This document shows positions 39,742-50,100 of a DNA stretch of 64,000 bases, in pieces. Each line of letters starts with the position of its first letter. Position 1 is the first letter of the stretch. The stretch is from contig JAUSNX010000009.1 of assembly GCA_030656015.1 (NCBI GenBank), positions 1 to 64,000 on the forward strand, in the 5' to 3' direction. The position numbers and the translations under genes are program-made. The DNA is from Methanobacteriaceae archaeon (GTDB taxonomy: Archaea; Methanobacteriota; Methanobacteria; Methanobacteriales; Methanobacteriaceae). The notes under the pieces are model-generated. The model searched no databases and was not told the origin of the DNA. It saw only the letters and a program-made list of their open reading frames with translations.

Positions 39742-41646
39742 ATGAATAAAGATACTTCAGTTCTTCTAGATGAAAAAAGGGTTTTTAAAGCCAATTATAG
39801 AATAGTAGAAGAAGCTCACGTTAAAAACTGGGAGGCCGAAATTGAAAAGGGCCAAGACCTGGAAAAATACTGGTCTGAGAAAGCCGAACAGTTTGAATGG
39901 TTTGAAAAATGGGATAAAGTTCTTGATGATAGCAAGAAGCCATTCTACAAGTGGTTCACCAATGGAAAAATTAATTTATGTTATAATGCCGTTGATAGAT
40001 GGGTTTTTACAGATAAAAGAAACAAAGTAGCCATTTTATATGCTAATGAAAATGGAGAGGAGAGAAAACTCACCTATTACGAGCTTTACCGCGAAGTAAA
40101 TAAAATGGCCAATGCCTTAAAAAATCTGGGCATTAAAAAGGGAGATACCGTTTCTATGTATCTGCCTATGTGTCCGGAACTTTTAATATCTATGCTGGCC
40201 TGTACCCGTATTGGGGCACTACATAGTGTTGTCTATTCTGGTCTAAGTGTAGGTGCATTTGTAGAACGAATGAACGATTCTAATGCCAAGGTTTTAATAA
40301 CTGCTGATGGAACATACCGCAGAGGAAAAATAATAGACCTTAAAAAGATCGCCGATGAGGCCTTGTTGCAGTGTTCCACCATTGAAACAGTAGTGGTAGT
40401 TCAGCATGCCGGAAACCCTATAACCATATCGGAGTTAAGTGGTAGGGAAATATTCTATGATACTTTAGTTGATGGTGAATCTGATGAATGCCCTGTAGAA
40501 GAAATGGATGCTGAAGACCCATTATTCCTTCTCTACACATCAGGAAGTACGGGAAAACCAAAAGGAGTTCTGCACACCACGGCAGGTTATATGGTGGGTG
40601 TAGCCACCACTTTGAAAAACGTCTTTGATATTCATGATGGGGATTTATGGTGGTGTACTGGTGATATTGGTTGGATTACAGGTCACAGTTACGCTATTTA
40701 CGGCCCCCTACTTTTGGGAACCACAACTATGATTTATGAAGGAGCGCCAGACTATCCGGATCCTGGTGCCTGGTGGAAAATTGTAGAAAAGTACGGGGTA
40801 ACTAAATTATACACCGCACCAACAGCCATTAGACACCTCATGAGATATGGAAGTAAGCATCCTAATCTTTACAATCTTTCTTCACTAAAAATATTAGGTA
40901 GTGTTGGGGAACCAATGAATCCAGAGGCATGGATGTGGTTATATAAAAATGTGGGGAAAGAAAAGACCCCAATAATGGATACCTGGTGGCAAACTGAGAC
41001 CGGAATGCATATGATTGCTCCACTACCAATATCTCCTCTTAAACCAGGAACACCAACTCTCCCACTTCCGGGGATTGATGCTGATGTGGTGGATGAAAAT
41101 GGGGATCCTGTTGCTCCAGGCAAAGGAGGATATCTAGTAATTAAAAAACCATGGCCAGCCATGTTTAGAACCCTTTATAAGGATGAAAAACGTTATATTG
41201 ATGCCTACTGGAATAAAATACCTGGTGGAGTTTACCATGCCGGAGACATTGCTCGAAAAGATGAAGATGGGTATATCTGGATACAAGGACGCTCTGATGA
41301 TGTACTGAATATTGCCGGCCACCGTGTTGGAACCTCAGAAGTAGAATCTGCCTTTGTTTCTCATCCGGCTGTTGTAGAATGTGCTGTAATTGGTAAATCA
41401 GATCCTATTAAAGGACAGGTTATTAAATCATTCATTATATTGAAAGAAGGTTATCAATTAAATACTAAGCTTATTGAAAACCTAAAAAAACACGTTCGCT
41501 ATGAGTTAGGGCCAGTAGCAGTTTTAGGAGAAATACAACAAGTTGATAAACTTCCTAAAACCCGAAGTGGAAAAATAATGAGGCGTATTTTAAGAGCTCA
41601 GGAAGAAGGAGAAGATTTAGGTGATACTTCCACCTTAGAAGACTGA
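39742..41646 (+). CDS. acsA: Acetyl-CoA synthetase, AMP-forming
   Basis: 634 residues from ATG 39742; GGTGGTGA precedes it, while the earlier ATG 39727 overlaps that site. The adenylate-forming signatures are [44 protein letters not shown] and the terminal [10 protein letters not shown] with the catalytic (acetylatable) Lys. It activates acetate to acetyl-CoA with ATP, supplying carbon to this presumably hydrogenotrophic methanogen. Full length for the family and no defects. It is monocistronic with a long 3' intergenic region. Confidence 0.95.
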   Translation: MNKDTSVLLDEKRVFKANYRIVEEAHVKNWEAEIEKGQDLEKYWSEKAEQFEWFEKWDKVLDDSKKPFYKWFTNGKINLCYNAVDRWVFTDKRNKVAILYANENGEERKLTYYELYREVNKMANALKNLGIKKGDTVSMYLPMCPELLISMLACTRIGALHSVVYSGLSVGAFVERMNDSNAKVLITADGTYRRGKIIDLKKIADEALLQCSTIETVVVVQHAGNPITISELSGREIFYDTLVDGESDECPVEEMDAEDPLFLLYTSGSTGKPKGVLHTTAGYMVGVATTLKNVFDIHDGDLWWCTGDIGWITGHSYAIYGPLLLGTTTMIYEGAPDYPDPGAWWKIVEKYGVTKLYTAPTAIRHLMRYGSKHPNLYNLSSLKILGSVGEPMNPEAWMWLYKNVGKEKTPIMDTWWQTETGMHMIAPLPISPLKPGTPTLPLPGIDADVVDENGDPVAPGKGGYLVIKKPWPAMFRTLYKDEKRYIDAYWNKIPGGVYHAGDIARKDEDGYIWIQGRSDDVLNIAGHRVGTSEVESAFVSHPAVVECAVIGKSDPIKGQVIKSFIILKEGYQLNTKLIENLKKHVRYELGPVAVLGEIQQVDKLPKTRSGKIMRRILRAQEEGEDLGDTSTLED

Positions 41647-42158
41647 ATATTTAATTAAATAACATATTCAGTTTTTTAAAACGATGAAAACAATAATTAA
41701 CATAAAAAAATTAAATTAAATACAAATTCTTTTTTAATAATTACTAAAATTAATTAAATACTGATAATTATTTTAAAAAATATTTTATTAAGTAGTTTTT
41801 TATTAAATAATGGATAAGCAATCCTAACAAGGTAATCCTTTTAAGATAAGTAAATTATAGACATATGATAAGTAAGAAATGATTAAATTTTTAAAAATTG
41901 AATTTAATATATCCTGCCCTTAAACTTCTTATGTATGGCTATTTAAAAGCAAATAGGTAAAGTATATAAGTAATTATTAAAAAAGATATCAAAGAACAAA
42001 TATTAGTGTGTTAAAGTAATTATTATTTCCTTAATCGCTAATTAATAATAAAGTTGAGATTATCATATTTATGTTAAAATCAAATTGAGTGTGTAATTAA
42101 AATTTAGATTCATGCTCTTAAATAAATAATAAAATTAATAATTTGGAGGTGAAAAATA
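41647..42158. other. 512-bp AT-rich intergenic region
   Basis: The region lies between acsA and the second 30-aa ORF. It is strongly AT-rich with several TATA-like runs. I see no tRNA-like structure, no ORF over about 30 codons with a ribosome-binding site, and no clear repeat, except the GGAGGTGA site (42146-42153) that serves the next ORF. Confidence 0.4.
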
Positions 42159-42250
42159 TGTCCAAAGTCAAAGGAACAAATAAAAGAACCAGGCCAAAAT
42201 CCCGATATAGGAAAGCTGGAAGTAAAAGAGGAAGAGGAGTTAAGCATTAG
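42159..42250 (+). pseudogene. 30-residue highly basic protein, copy 2 (one-base frameshift as written)
   Basis: A strong GGAGGTGA site precedes ATG 42159. The first codons read MSKVKGT, then one base is missing near 42180 relative to copy 1. In the shifted frame the sequence resumes NKRTRPKSRYRKAGSKRGRGVKH to TAG at 42250. Compared with 12571-12663, the protein is conserved while many codons differ synonymously in the 5' half; the 3' 42 bases differ at only three sites. That pattern suggests a functional protein with a recent or artefactual single-base loss. Confidence 0.55.
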
Positions 42251-42283
42251 TTTATAAATTAATTTGCAGAGGACTTTCCTTTA

Positions 42284-42300
42284 AGGAGGGTAACTCTCCT
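42284..42300 (+). terminator. Hairpin after copy 2 of the 30-aa gene
   Basis: AGGAG at 42284-42288 can pair with CTCCT at 42296-42300. The downstream arm also contains TAACTCTCCTC, complementary (one bulge) to GAGGAGTTA at the end of the ORF. The same TAACTCC element lies 42 bases after copy 1. It may be a terminator or a structured 3' element. Confidence 0.35.
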
Positions 42301-42482
42301 CACCCATTATTATAGTTATTAAGTTATTACATTATTATAGTTTAATTTTAAATGCAATTTCATGGAACTTATTTATCATTTAGTAATTCATTCTAGGTTC
42401 CATTACTAATAAAAATAATTATTAACTAATTATTAGATTAATTAGGATTAATATGCTTCTTTTTTAACATTCAGCACATTAG

Positions 42483-44408
42483 TTAATTTTTATATTTCAT
42501 TACCAGCATGGTAATATCATCAAACTGTTCTCTACCCCTTACAAAAACATCAATTTTTTCCTGAACATACAATAGCAAGTTTTTAAGTTCTGGATCCTTT
42601 TTACTATTAATAACTTTTAAAAGCCTTGAATCCCCAAATAATTCATCATCACAATTGGTAGCTTCAGTTACACCGTCAGTATATAAATATGCTCTATCTC
42701 CGGGATTTAAAGTAATCATATTTTGATTATATTGGATGTTCTCCATTCCACCCAAAACAAATCCTGGTTTTGATTTTAACCAATTATAATCTTCACCATC
42801 ATGTTTTAGTAATGGGGGATTATGACCTGCATTAGCATATGTAAAAATACCAGTTTTAATTTCTAAAATCCCCATCCAAGCAGTTACAAACATATTTTCA
42901 TCATTTCCTTCATATAACTGATTGTTAACTGTGTTGAATACTTCTGCCGGGCTTTTTCCAAGTTGTGTGTGGTTTTTAATTAATGTTTTTGCAATTACCA
43001 TAAATAATGCCGCGGGCACTCCTTTTCCAGAGACATCTCCAATAACAATTGCTAAATGATTATCATCTATTAAAAAGAAATCATAAAAATCCCCTCCAAC
43101 TTCTTTGGCAGGTATATTAATGGCATAAACATCAAATTCATTTCTTCCCGGGAAAGCTGGAAATTTCCGAGGTAACATATCTGCCTGTATTTTTTGGGCA
43201 ACATTCAACTCAGTATTTATCCTTTCTTTTTCAGCCGTGACCTTTTCCAGATTTTTTATATAAATTTTTAAATCTTTAATCATTTTTTCAAAAGAAAGTG
43301 CTAAAATCCCCACTTCACTTTCTTGGCTGGCGTACTGTTCACATTTTGATATAATACTGACGTCATTAGTTATTCCATTAGAATCACTTACATAATTTTG
43401 TGCAATATTAGATATGGACTCGATAGGAGTAGTAATATTTTTTTCGAGATACCATAAAAATCCTATGGACGACATATAAAAAATAGATAGTATCAAAGTT
43501 ATATTAAGATATACTGACTCCCAAAAATATATTTTATCCCCACTCAACATGGTAATTGTGAAAAGGGATCGGATTCCAGTAACTAAGGCAATTAACATAC
43601 CTGTGGTGATGAAAATTATAATTAATCTTTCGGTTAAAGAAATCTTTATTTCGGTCTTTTTTTCTATAATTTCTTTTGTTAAAGGTTTTAGAATATATAT
43701 GAAAGCTAAGGAATAAGATATGGTTGCTGCAGCAAATGTCCAAATATTAGGTTCTTCAAATGTAGTGTAAATAATATTAACAACAGCCATTATAACCGCC
43801 AATACTAGCATTAAATTAAATGCTTTAGGTGGGATTAAATGTTTTTTACTTATTTTCGGTTTATACATTTTAAGGCCATAATAATTGGCAGCAATAATAA
43901 TCAAACTACCAAACATTATAGAAAAATCAAAGTTATTAAATGCAAATACTATGGTAGTTAAAGAAACCAGATCATATAATCCTAAACCATCCATTAAAAA
44001 TCCAAGAAAAGCTGCCATGACTGTGGCGGTTATAAACATGATTATTACAAATTTTATTAGGTGTTTAACTGTATCTAACCTAGGAGAACTATTTTCTCCA
44101 ATATTCATACCATACCATAATTTATAAGGAATATAAGCATATAAAAACTGAATAAAAAAATTTATAGTATAAATTTGAGGGGGGTGGCCAGATAAAATAT
44201 CAGATAATAAATATCCAAATGCTGCGCCTGCTGCTCCCCATGCACCAAACATCAAACCGAAAATGGGCGGTAATGCACTAGCTGGACCTAATTCAGAAAT
44301 GGATATGGCTGGATAGAAATAATGAAAAAGAAACTTGATAGCAAAGACTATTGCACTGCAAATCAGCAGGGTCTTAATTTTTGATTTGGTGCTTATTGAA
44401 TTAGTCAT
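42483..44408 (-). CDS. Membrane SpoIIE/PP2C-type phosphatase (partner-switching input)
   Basis: 641 residues from ATG 44408 (GTGGAG precedes it). Residues about 1-200 form several membrane helices that resemble an ECF-type S-component (GPASALPPIFGLMFGAWGA, GYLLSDILSG). More helices reach about residue 350, followed by a HAMP/coiled-coil-like linker (ITTPIESISNIAQNY). The PP2C domain (about 410-640) is complete: EVGGDFYDFF, IGDVSGKGVPAALF, AGHNPPLL, YTDGVTEATN and DDITMLVMKY, with the metal-binding Asp residues. It should dephosphorylate the STAS protein encoded two genes upstream. It is last in the NRPS cluster. Confidence 0.85.
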   Translation of the reverse strand: MTNSISTKSKIKTLLICSAIVFAIKFLFHYFYPAISISELGPASALPPIFGLMFGAWGAAGAAFGYLLSDILSGHPPQIYTINFFIQFLYAYIPYKLWYGMNIGENSSPRLDTVKHLIKFVIIMFITATVMAAFLGFLMDGLGLYDLVSLTTIVFAFNNFDFSIMFGSLIIIAANYYGLKMYKPKISKKHLIPPKAFNLMLVLAVIMAVVNIIYTTFEEPNIWTFAAATISYSLAFIYILKPLTKEIIEKKTEIKISLTERLIIIFITTGMLIALVTGIRSLFTITMLSGDKIYFWESVYLNITLILSIFYMSSIGFLWYLEKNITTPIESISNIAQNYVSDSNGITNDVSIISKCEQYASQESEVGILALSFEKMIKDLKIYIKNLEKVTAEKERINTELNVAQKIQADMLPRKFPAFPGRNEFDVYAINIPAKEVGGDFYDFFLIDDNHLAIVIGDVSGKGVPAALFMVIAKTLIKNHTQLGKSPAEVFNTVNNQLYEGNDENMFVTAWMGILEIKTGIFTYANAGHNPPLLKHDGEDYNWLKSKPGFVLGGMENIQYNQNMITLNPGDRAYLYTDGVTEATNCDDELFGDSRLLKVINSKKDPELKNLLLYVQEKIDVFVRGREQFDDITMLVMKYKN

Positions 44409-44560
44409 TTCAATCTCCACTTAGTAAGTTGGATTTTATTAAATATGTTATGAGATTATATTGTATTTCTATTTTAATTTTATAGAAGAATATATTGTTA
44501 TCCATCTAAAAAAGCATTTTAAATCATTTAAAAAGAAAAAATGCTATTTTAATTCCTTTT

Positions 44561-44983
44561 TTATTTTTTTAATTTTTTTTGAATGGTTAAAATATTTTTA
44601 CCATTAACATACTCATAACCTAAATAATCAACATTCTTTTTAATAAGATAAATTCCCAATCCCCCAATTTCTTTTTCAGAAGTTTTTGACACAATATCCG
44701 GATCTTCCTTTTCTAAGGGATTATACTGAATTCCACAGTCAGTAAACTTAATAGTTATTATTAAATGATCCTCTTCAAAAGAGTATTCAATTAAAACGTC
44801 CCCTTCTTTTTTGCCATAAGCATATTTTGCGATATTGACATATGCTTCTTCAATTGCAAGTTCTAATTGGAATCTATTTTTAAGAGGTATCTCAATTGAA
44901 TCCAAGTTATGACTAACAAAACCCAGAACTTTCCCAAGATTTCCTGTATCTGCAGGGATTAATAATTTATTCATACTAACCAT
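44561..44983 (-). CDS. RsbW-like anti-sigma-factor-type serine kinase
   Basis: 140 residues, a HATPase_c_2 domain. N box ELAIEEAYVNIAKYAYG, G1 FTDCGIQYNP and G2 GGLGIYLIKK are all intact, so it should bind ATP and phosphorylate a STAS partner. It lies between the STAS gene and the SpoIIE phosphatase, the classic partner-switching trio. Archaea have no sigma factor, so the final target must be something else. The start could be ATG 44983 or ATG 44974. Confidence 0.88.
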   Translation of the reverse strand: MVSMNKLLIPADTGNLGKVLGFVSHNLDSIEIPLKNRFQLELAIEEAYVNIAKYAYGKKEGDVLIEYSFEEDHLIITIKFTDCGIQYNPLEKEDPDIVSKTSEKEIGGLGIYLIKKNVDYLGYEYVNGKNILTIQKKLKK

Positions 44984-45040
44984 TCTCTCATAGTTAAATT
45001 GATTATATTTGAATTAATTATCAGAAATTCTATTAATCTT

Positions 45041-45337
45041 TTATTCAATAGTTAAAATATCTATAAATCCAGTAGCCTCAAAAACTTCCATTATAAAATC
45101 ATTTACATCTTTAATGGCCATACTGCCTTGTACATTCATTGTTTTTTGGGTGGAAAGAACCAGTCTCAATCCAGCACTGGAAATATACTTCAATTCTTTA
45201 AAGTCCAGAATCAACTCTTTTACATCAGGCAAATCTTTTTTTAGTTCTTCTTCTAAAATAGGGGCAGTATTAGTGTCTAATCTACCTTCTAATTTAATTA
45301 CTAGTCTTTTTTCTTCTACGATTTTATCAATGTTCAT
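45041..45337 (-). CDS. STAS-domain anti-sigma-factor antagonist-like protein
   Basis: 98 residues, AGGAG site. It is a single STAS domain: LEGRLDTNTAPILEEEL at the front and LILDFKELKYISSAGLRLVL containing the phosphorylatable Ser (YISSAG). It would cycle between phosphorylated (by the RsbW-like kinase) and free (by the SpoIIE phosphatase) forms and bind its partner only when unphosphorylated. It lies 90 bases after the MATE fusion gene and 57 bases before the kinase gene. Confidence 0.9.
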   Translation of the reverse strand: MNIDKIVEEKRLVIKLEGRLDTNTAPILEEELKKDLPDVKELILDFKELKYISSAGLRLVLSTQKTMNVQGSMAIKDVNDFIMEVFEATGFIDILTIE

Positions 45338-45427
45338 GCTTTAAACTCCTAAAGACTTAATTTAAAACCTAACTCAAAAATTATAAAATTTAAGCATCAC
45401 TCATTATCATTATTAATTATTTCTATT

Positions 45428-47170
45428 TCATCTTTTTATACTAATAACTGTACTATTTAACCCTATAACACGAGCATAGCTTATATCATCTGCCATCTTC
45501 TGCAATACAGCGATATTTTCAAATGATTGTTCTTCTGCAGAGGAAAAGTTTGATGGATTAAATTCAATCCCCGAATCCTTAAAGGCAATAGTTATCTCAT
45601 CATCCCCAATTCTTGATAAAATATCCATATTGTCAATTTTATTTTGATTGTAATTTATAGTGTTTATGGCCATCTCCTCCATAGTCATCCCAATTCGTAA
45701 AGCTATTTTCTCATCCACCCCATTTGCAGTGGCAAAATTAATCAATTTTTCAGATAAACCCACCACTTCCTCTACAGAATTACCAATAGTCACATCCATC
45801 ACTGGAGCATCATCATGATTACCTAATAAGAAAAATCCAGAATACTTGCCCTGGGAACGTTTAGCGATTATTTTGGTGGTTAAATAAATCATGATAATAG
45901 TACCTAATTCTGCTATTAAGAATGATATCCATATACCATCCACACCTATCAATGGGGCAAGTATATATGCACTGGTTACTGGGATTAAAAGGCCTTGGGT
46001 TATGGAAATAAAGAATGATAACCCCTTTTGCTGGATGGCTTGGGTATAGAACAGCATCAAAAATGTAATTGCTGTACCTATAATACTTAAAGAAAGTATG
46101 CGTATGGCATTTATCCCCACTATCATATCCACAGGGTCACTTACTCCAAATAAATTAAGTAATGCACTGGGAAAGGCCATAAACAATAAAGTAAAAACCG
46201 CACCACTAAATAAAACTATCTTAAAAGAAGTACTAATTGTATATTTTACTCCAAAATAATCCTTTTCTTGGAAGTAAATGGAAACTATAGGTGACATGGC
46301 CTGTGATGTTCCAATCAAAAACATATAAACAATAAATAAACTATTATAAAAAACAGCAAAGGCGGTCAAACCAGGCTTACCAATTACCATAGAGATTAGA
46401 ATATTTATCAAAAATAGTTTAAGAGTTAAAAATAGCTGCAATGAAGCCGGAGGAAAACCAATTTTTATTATATCTCCTAGGGCATATAATTTACATTTTG
46501 TTAATGATAGTAAACGCATTGTTCTTTCTTTAGAGAAGAAATACTGCATTATGAATATAGTTCCCACAGCATAACCAGATATTGTAGCTAAAGCCGCTCC
46601 TTGTATATCCATTCCCAGAACTAATATATAAAATAAGTCCAGTATCAAATTAACCACATTGGCTATTAAAAGAGCATAAAAAGATAGACGAGGTTTTCCA
46701 TCGGCACGTATAAAGTAAGCGATACCCATTAATACAAATAATAATGGGGATCCCAACAAATAAACTCCTAGGAATCTTTTAACCAGAAATGCTAGCTGAG
46801 GATTACTAGTAAGAGCAGCAACTAAATTATCTAAAAACAGCAAGCTTATAATCGAAAATAATACCCCAATAGCAATTAAAAATATCAGAGAAACCGTGAA
46901 ATACATATTACTCTTTTCTTCATCCCTTTCTGCCTTAGCCACTGCTGCAAGAAGTGATCCTCCTAAACCAACCATCCAATAAATAAGATTAATAAAAGTG
47001 ATTATAGGTGCAATTAGGGCCATAGCTGAAATATTAGCTGGGCCCAAGGTGTTACCTACAATTAGAGTATCCATAAAGGTACTGATGTTCATGGCCATGG
47101 ACATGAGTAGAGTGGGTAAGAAAAACTCCTTAAATTTAGCTGATACTAATTTATAATTTCTTTCATACAT
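45428..47170 (-). CDS. MATE efflux transporter fused to C-terminal RsbW-like ATPase domain
   Basis: 580 residues. Residues 1 to about 445 are a twelve-helix MATE permease ([35 protein letters not shown]-like turn). After a linker, about 455-580 form an RsbW-type HATPase domain: N box [18 protein letters not shown] and G1 [13 protein letters not shown]. The G2 box, GGLGI in the free kinase, reads [11 protein letters not shown] here, so catalysis is doubtful. It starts nine bases after the NRPS stop, which implies coupled translation and export of the NRPS product. The fused domain could bind the STAS protein and link transport to the switch. Confidence 0.85.
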   Translation of the reverse strand: MYERNYKLVSAKFKEFFLPTLLMSMAMNISTFMDTLIVGNTLGPANISAMALIAPIITFINLIYWMVGLGGSLLAAVAKAERDEEKSNMYFTVSLIFLIAIGVLFSIISLLFLDNLVAALTSNPQLAFLVKRFLGVYLLGSPLLFVLMGIAYFIRADGKPRLSFYALLIANVVNLILDLFYILVLGMDIQGAALATISGYAVGTIFIMQYFFSKERTMRLLSLTKCKLYALGDIIKIGFPPASLQLFLTLKLFLINILISMVIGKPGLTAFAVFYNSLFIVYMFLIGTSQAMSPIVSIYFQEKDYFGVKYTISTSFKIVLFSGAVFTLLFMAFPSALLNLFGVSDPVDMIVGINAIRILSLSIIGTAITFLMLFYTQAIQQKGLSFFISITQGLLIPVTSAYILAPLIGVDGIWISFLIAELGTIIMIYLTTKIIAKRSQGKYSGFFLLGNHDDAPVMDVTIGNSVEEVVGLSEKLINFATANGVDEKIALRIGMTMEEMAINTINYNQNKIDNMDILSRIGDDEITIAFKDSGIEFNPSNFSSAEEQSFENIAVLQKMADDISYARVIGLNSTVISIKR

Positions 47171-47179
47171 GTTTAATCC

Positions 47180-50100
47180 TCAATCAAAGAAATTCATCTC
47201 TTTTAGATATTTTATAAACATTATAAGATACTCATCACTAATTAAAGGCCATTTATAACCTAATCGATATAAAATTTGGATGGTGTAATTATTAACCACC
47301 TGGACAAGACCTCTTCCTTCACCTTTACCCATACCCATTGCAGTTACCAGTCCCGATATGGCATCCTGTTTAGTTTCATCTTCCCGGGCCACAGCAAAAG
47401 CTTTTTCAAATTTTTCATCTTCTGCTCCAGATATATTAAAACCCATCTCATTCATCATCTCTATGATATCACCAATGTAGATCTGGTGATTATTGTATAA
47501 ATGGAAGACAATACATTCATGGGGAGTTTTACCTAATAATAGAATGGCTCTAGCAGTCATGTCTATTGGAGTAAGCTCCACCTTTCCTCCTAAAATTGAG
47601 TAGGGTATCTTTCCTATTGCTGCATAGGCCCTCAGACGGTTTACGAATCCATTGGTTTCAAAATTAATCTGGAATTCACTATCAGATTGTCGGGCCATTA
47701 AATTACCCACCCTTACAATCTTACAAGATAATCCTTCATTAATAGCCTCCAATACAACTCTTTCAGCTTTAAATTTACTACTTAAATATTTATTATCTAG
47801 TGATTGGCCCACATATATAGTATTTTCATCAAATTCAGTGTCTAAAGGTGGTATATTATCAACACTTTCTCCAGCTACACTAGTGGTTGAAATCTGTATA
47901 TACTTACATCCTTTCTTTTTACTAAAATCAATACCATTAACCACACCACCAATGTTGATATCTTCAATCTGTGTTCCTGCTGCAAAATGCTTCACATTAG
48001 CCGCGCAATTAATAACTGTATCAATATTAAGGCCTCTGGATTTTTCAAAATCCGCTTTACTTGTAATATCTCCTTCAATGACATTAACTCGGGAACCAAA
48101 TAATTCCTCATAATTTTCACTAAAGTAATAGAATAATAGGGTTTTTAAACGGTTTTCAGGTGTGGTATGTCTTCCTTTTCTAAGCATGCAATAGATTGAA
48201 CCATTTTCATTTTCTATAAATTCTTTTAAAACATGTATTCCTAAAAATCCAGTGGCTCCGGTTAATAAAACATTCCCTAACTCCTCTTTTTCCCCATTCA
48301 CAAAGTTATTAATGGTATTTTTTTCTAAAATTTCATTAAGAATATTATATGAATATTCTTCCTGTTCTTTCACCGAATTTTCAGCTTCGGTAATAACTCT
48401 GGATAATTCGCGGGGACTAGGATGGGCAAAAACATCGCCGTATTTAATTTCATGTCCTTGATTTAGAGCCTCAATAGTAATTTTAGTTACTAGAAGTGAA
48501 GTTCCACCTAAATCAAAGAAATTATCGGTGGCCCCTACTTTAGGTATGTCTAATATCTCAGCAAATGTTTTGGCAAAGAATTTTTCAATATTATTTTCAG
48601 GTTTTACATATATTCTTTCTTTTAAAACGGGTTCTGGTAGCTTTTTGAGATCAGTTTTACCATTAGGAGTTTGAGGCATTTTATGTATGGGCATGAATAT
48701 AGTGGGTACCATATATTTGGTCAGTCTCTTTTTTAATTCATTTTTCAAATCATCAATATCGATTTCCATCTCACTGGTAAAGTAAGCACATAAATGGTCC
48801 TGAGATTGTACTTTTTTGACTACCACTGCAACAGATTTCACACCATAGTAATCTGAGATGGCGCTTTCTATTTCCCCAATTTCAATTCTCAATCCTCTTA
48901 ACTTGATTTGATTATCCAGTCTTCCAAAAATATTATATTCACCATTTTTTTCTTTGCTAGCAAAATCTCCAGTCTTATAATAAGGAATACCCTTTCTGGT
49001 GATGAATTGTTTTTGATTAAGATCTTCTCTATTTAAATATCCGCGAGCTACGCCCATTCCACCAACATATAACTCTCCAATGACTCCAAAAGGCAGGGGA
49101 TTTCCATCTAAATCCATAACTTCCTCTGTAACATTTAACAATGGTTTACCAACAGTTATATTATCTACATCAACAATATGTTTAGTATTACATGAAATAG
49201 TGGTTTCTGTGGGACCATATACATTATATATCTCTCCATGAGTACAATTTACCAGTTTTTTATGGAGTTGAGGGGGGTATTTCTCACCTGCAACACTAAT
49301 CACTTTACAATTAGATAATACATCACACATACCATCTACTTCTAAATACTGTGACATTCTTGATGGTGTAGCACTAAAAGAATCTGCCCCAGTTTTTTTA
49401 AATAGTTTTATTAATTCTAAAGGGTTTTTAGACTCTTCATCATTAGCAAAAACCAGGGCACGGCCATTCATTAATGTAATAAAAGTTTCATGTAAAAAAA
49501 CATCAAAAGAAACTGTGGTTATGGACAGCATTTTGTGGGCTTTATTTACAAAGGCGTGTACATAGCAATTCTCAGGATCGGGTGATAGGTAATTGCTAAT
49601 ATTAGAATGAGTTAACATTACTCCTTTAGGCTTACCTGTAGAACCAGAAGTATAAATAAGATAACATAAATTCTCTGGAGATATCACAGGATGTGGATTT
49701 TCCTCATTATCTTCTAAAAGTAATTCATCCACATCTAATGCTCCAGAAAAGCCATTTGAGCTTATAATATATTTAGCATTACTATCTTCTAAAACATGTT
49801 TAACCCTATCATCCGGGTATTCTGGATCCACCGGAATAAATGCACACCCTGCTTTTATAATACCTAACACTGTAGCAATAAGACGGCTGTCCCTTTTTAA
49901 TATAAACATTATTTTGTCTTCTACTTCGACACCTCTTTTAATAAGAGCATTAGCGATCCGATTAGCTTTTTTATTAAGCTCATCATATGTTAAATCATCA
50001 TCTTCAGCAATTAAAGCTATCTTATCATTGCTTTTTTGGACCTGTTTTTCAAAAAGAACATTTAATAAAGGTTCGGGAACGGGCTTTACATTGAATTCTT

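Noticed and set aside
41647-42158. Possible tRNA or structural RNA in the long gap after acsA
   Set aside because: No cloverleaf arms, CCA-like end or GC-rich stem that would stand out in this AT-rich sequence.
47652-48113. 153-codon plus-strand ORF inside the NRPS reductase
   Set aside because: Antisense shadow of a conserved domain with no domain of its own.
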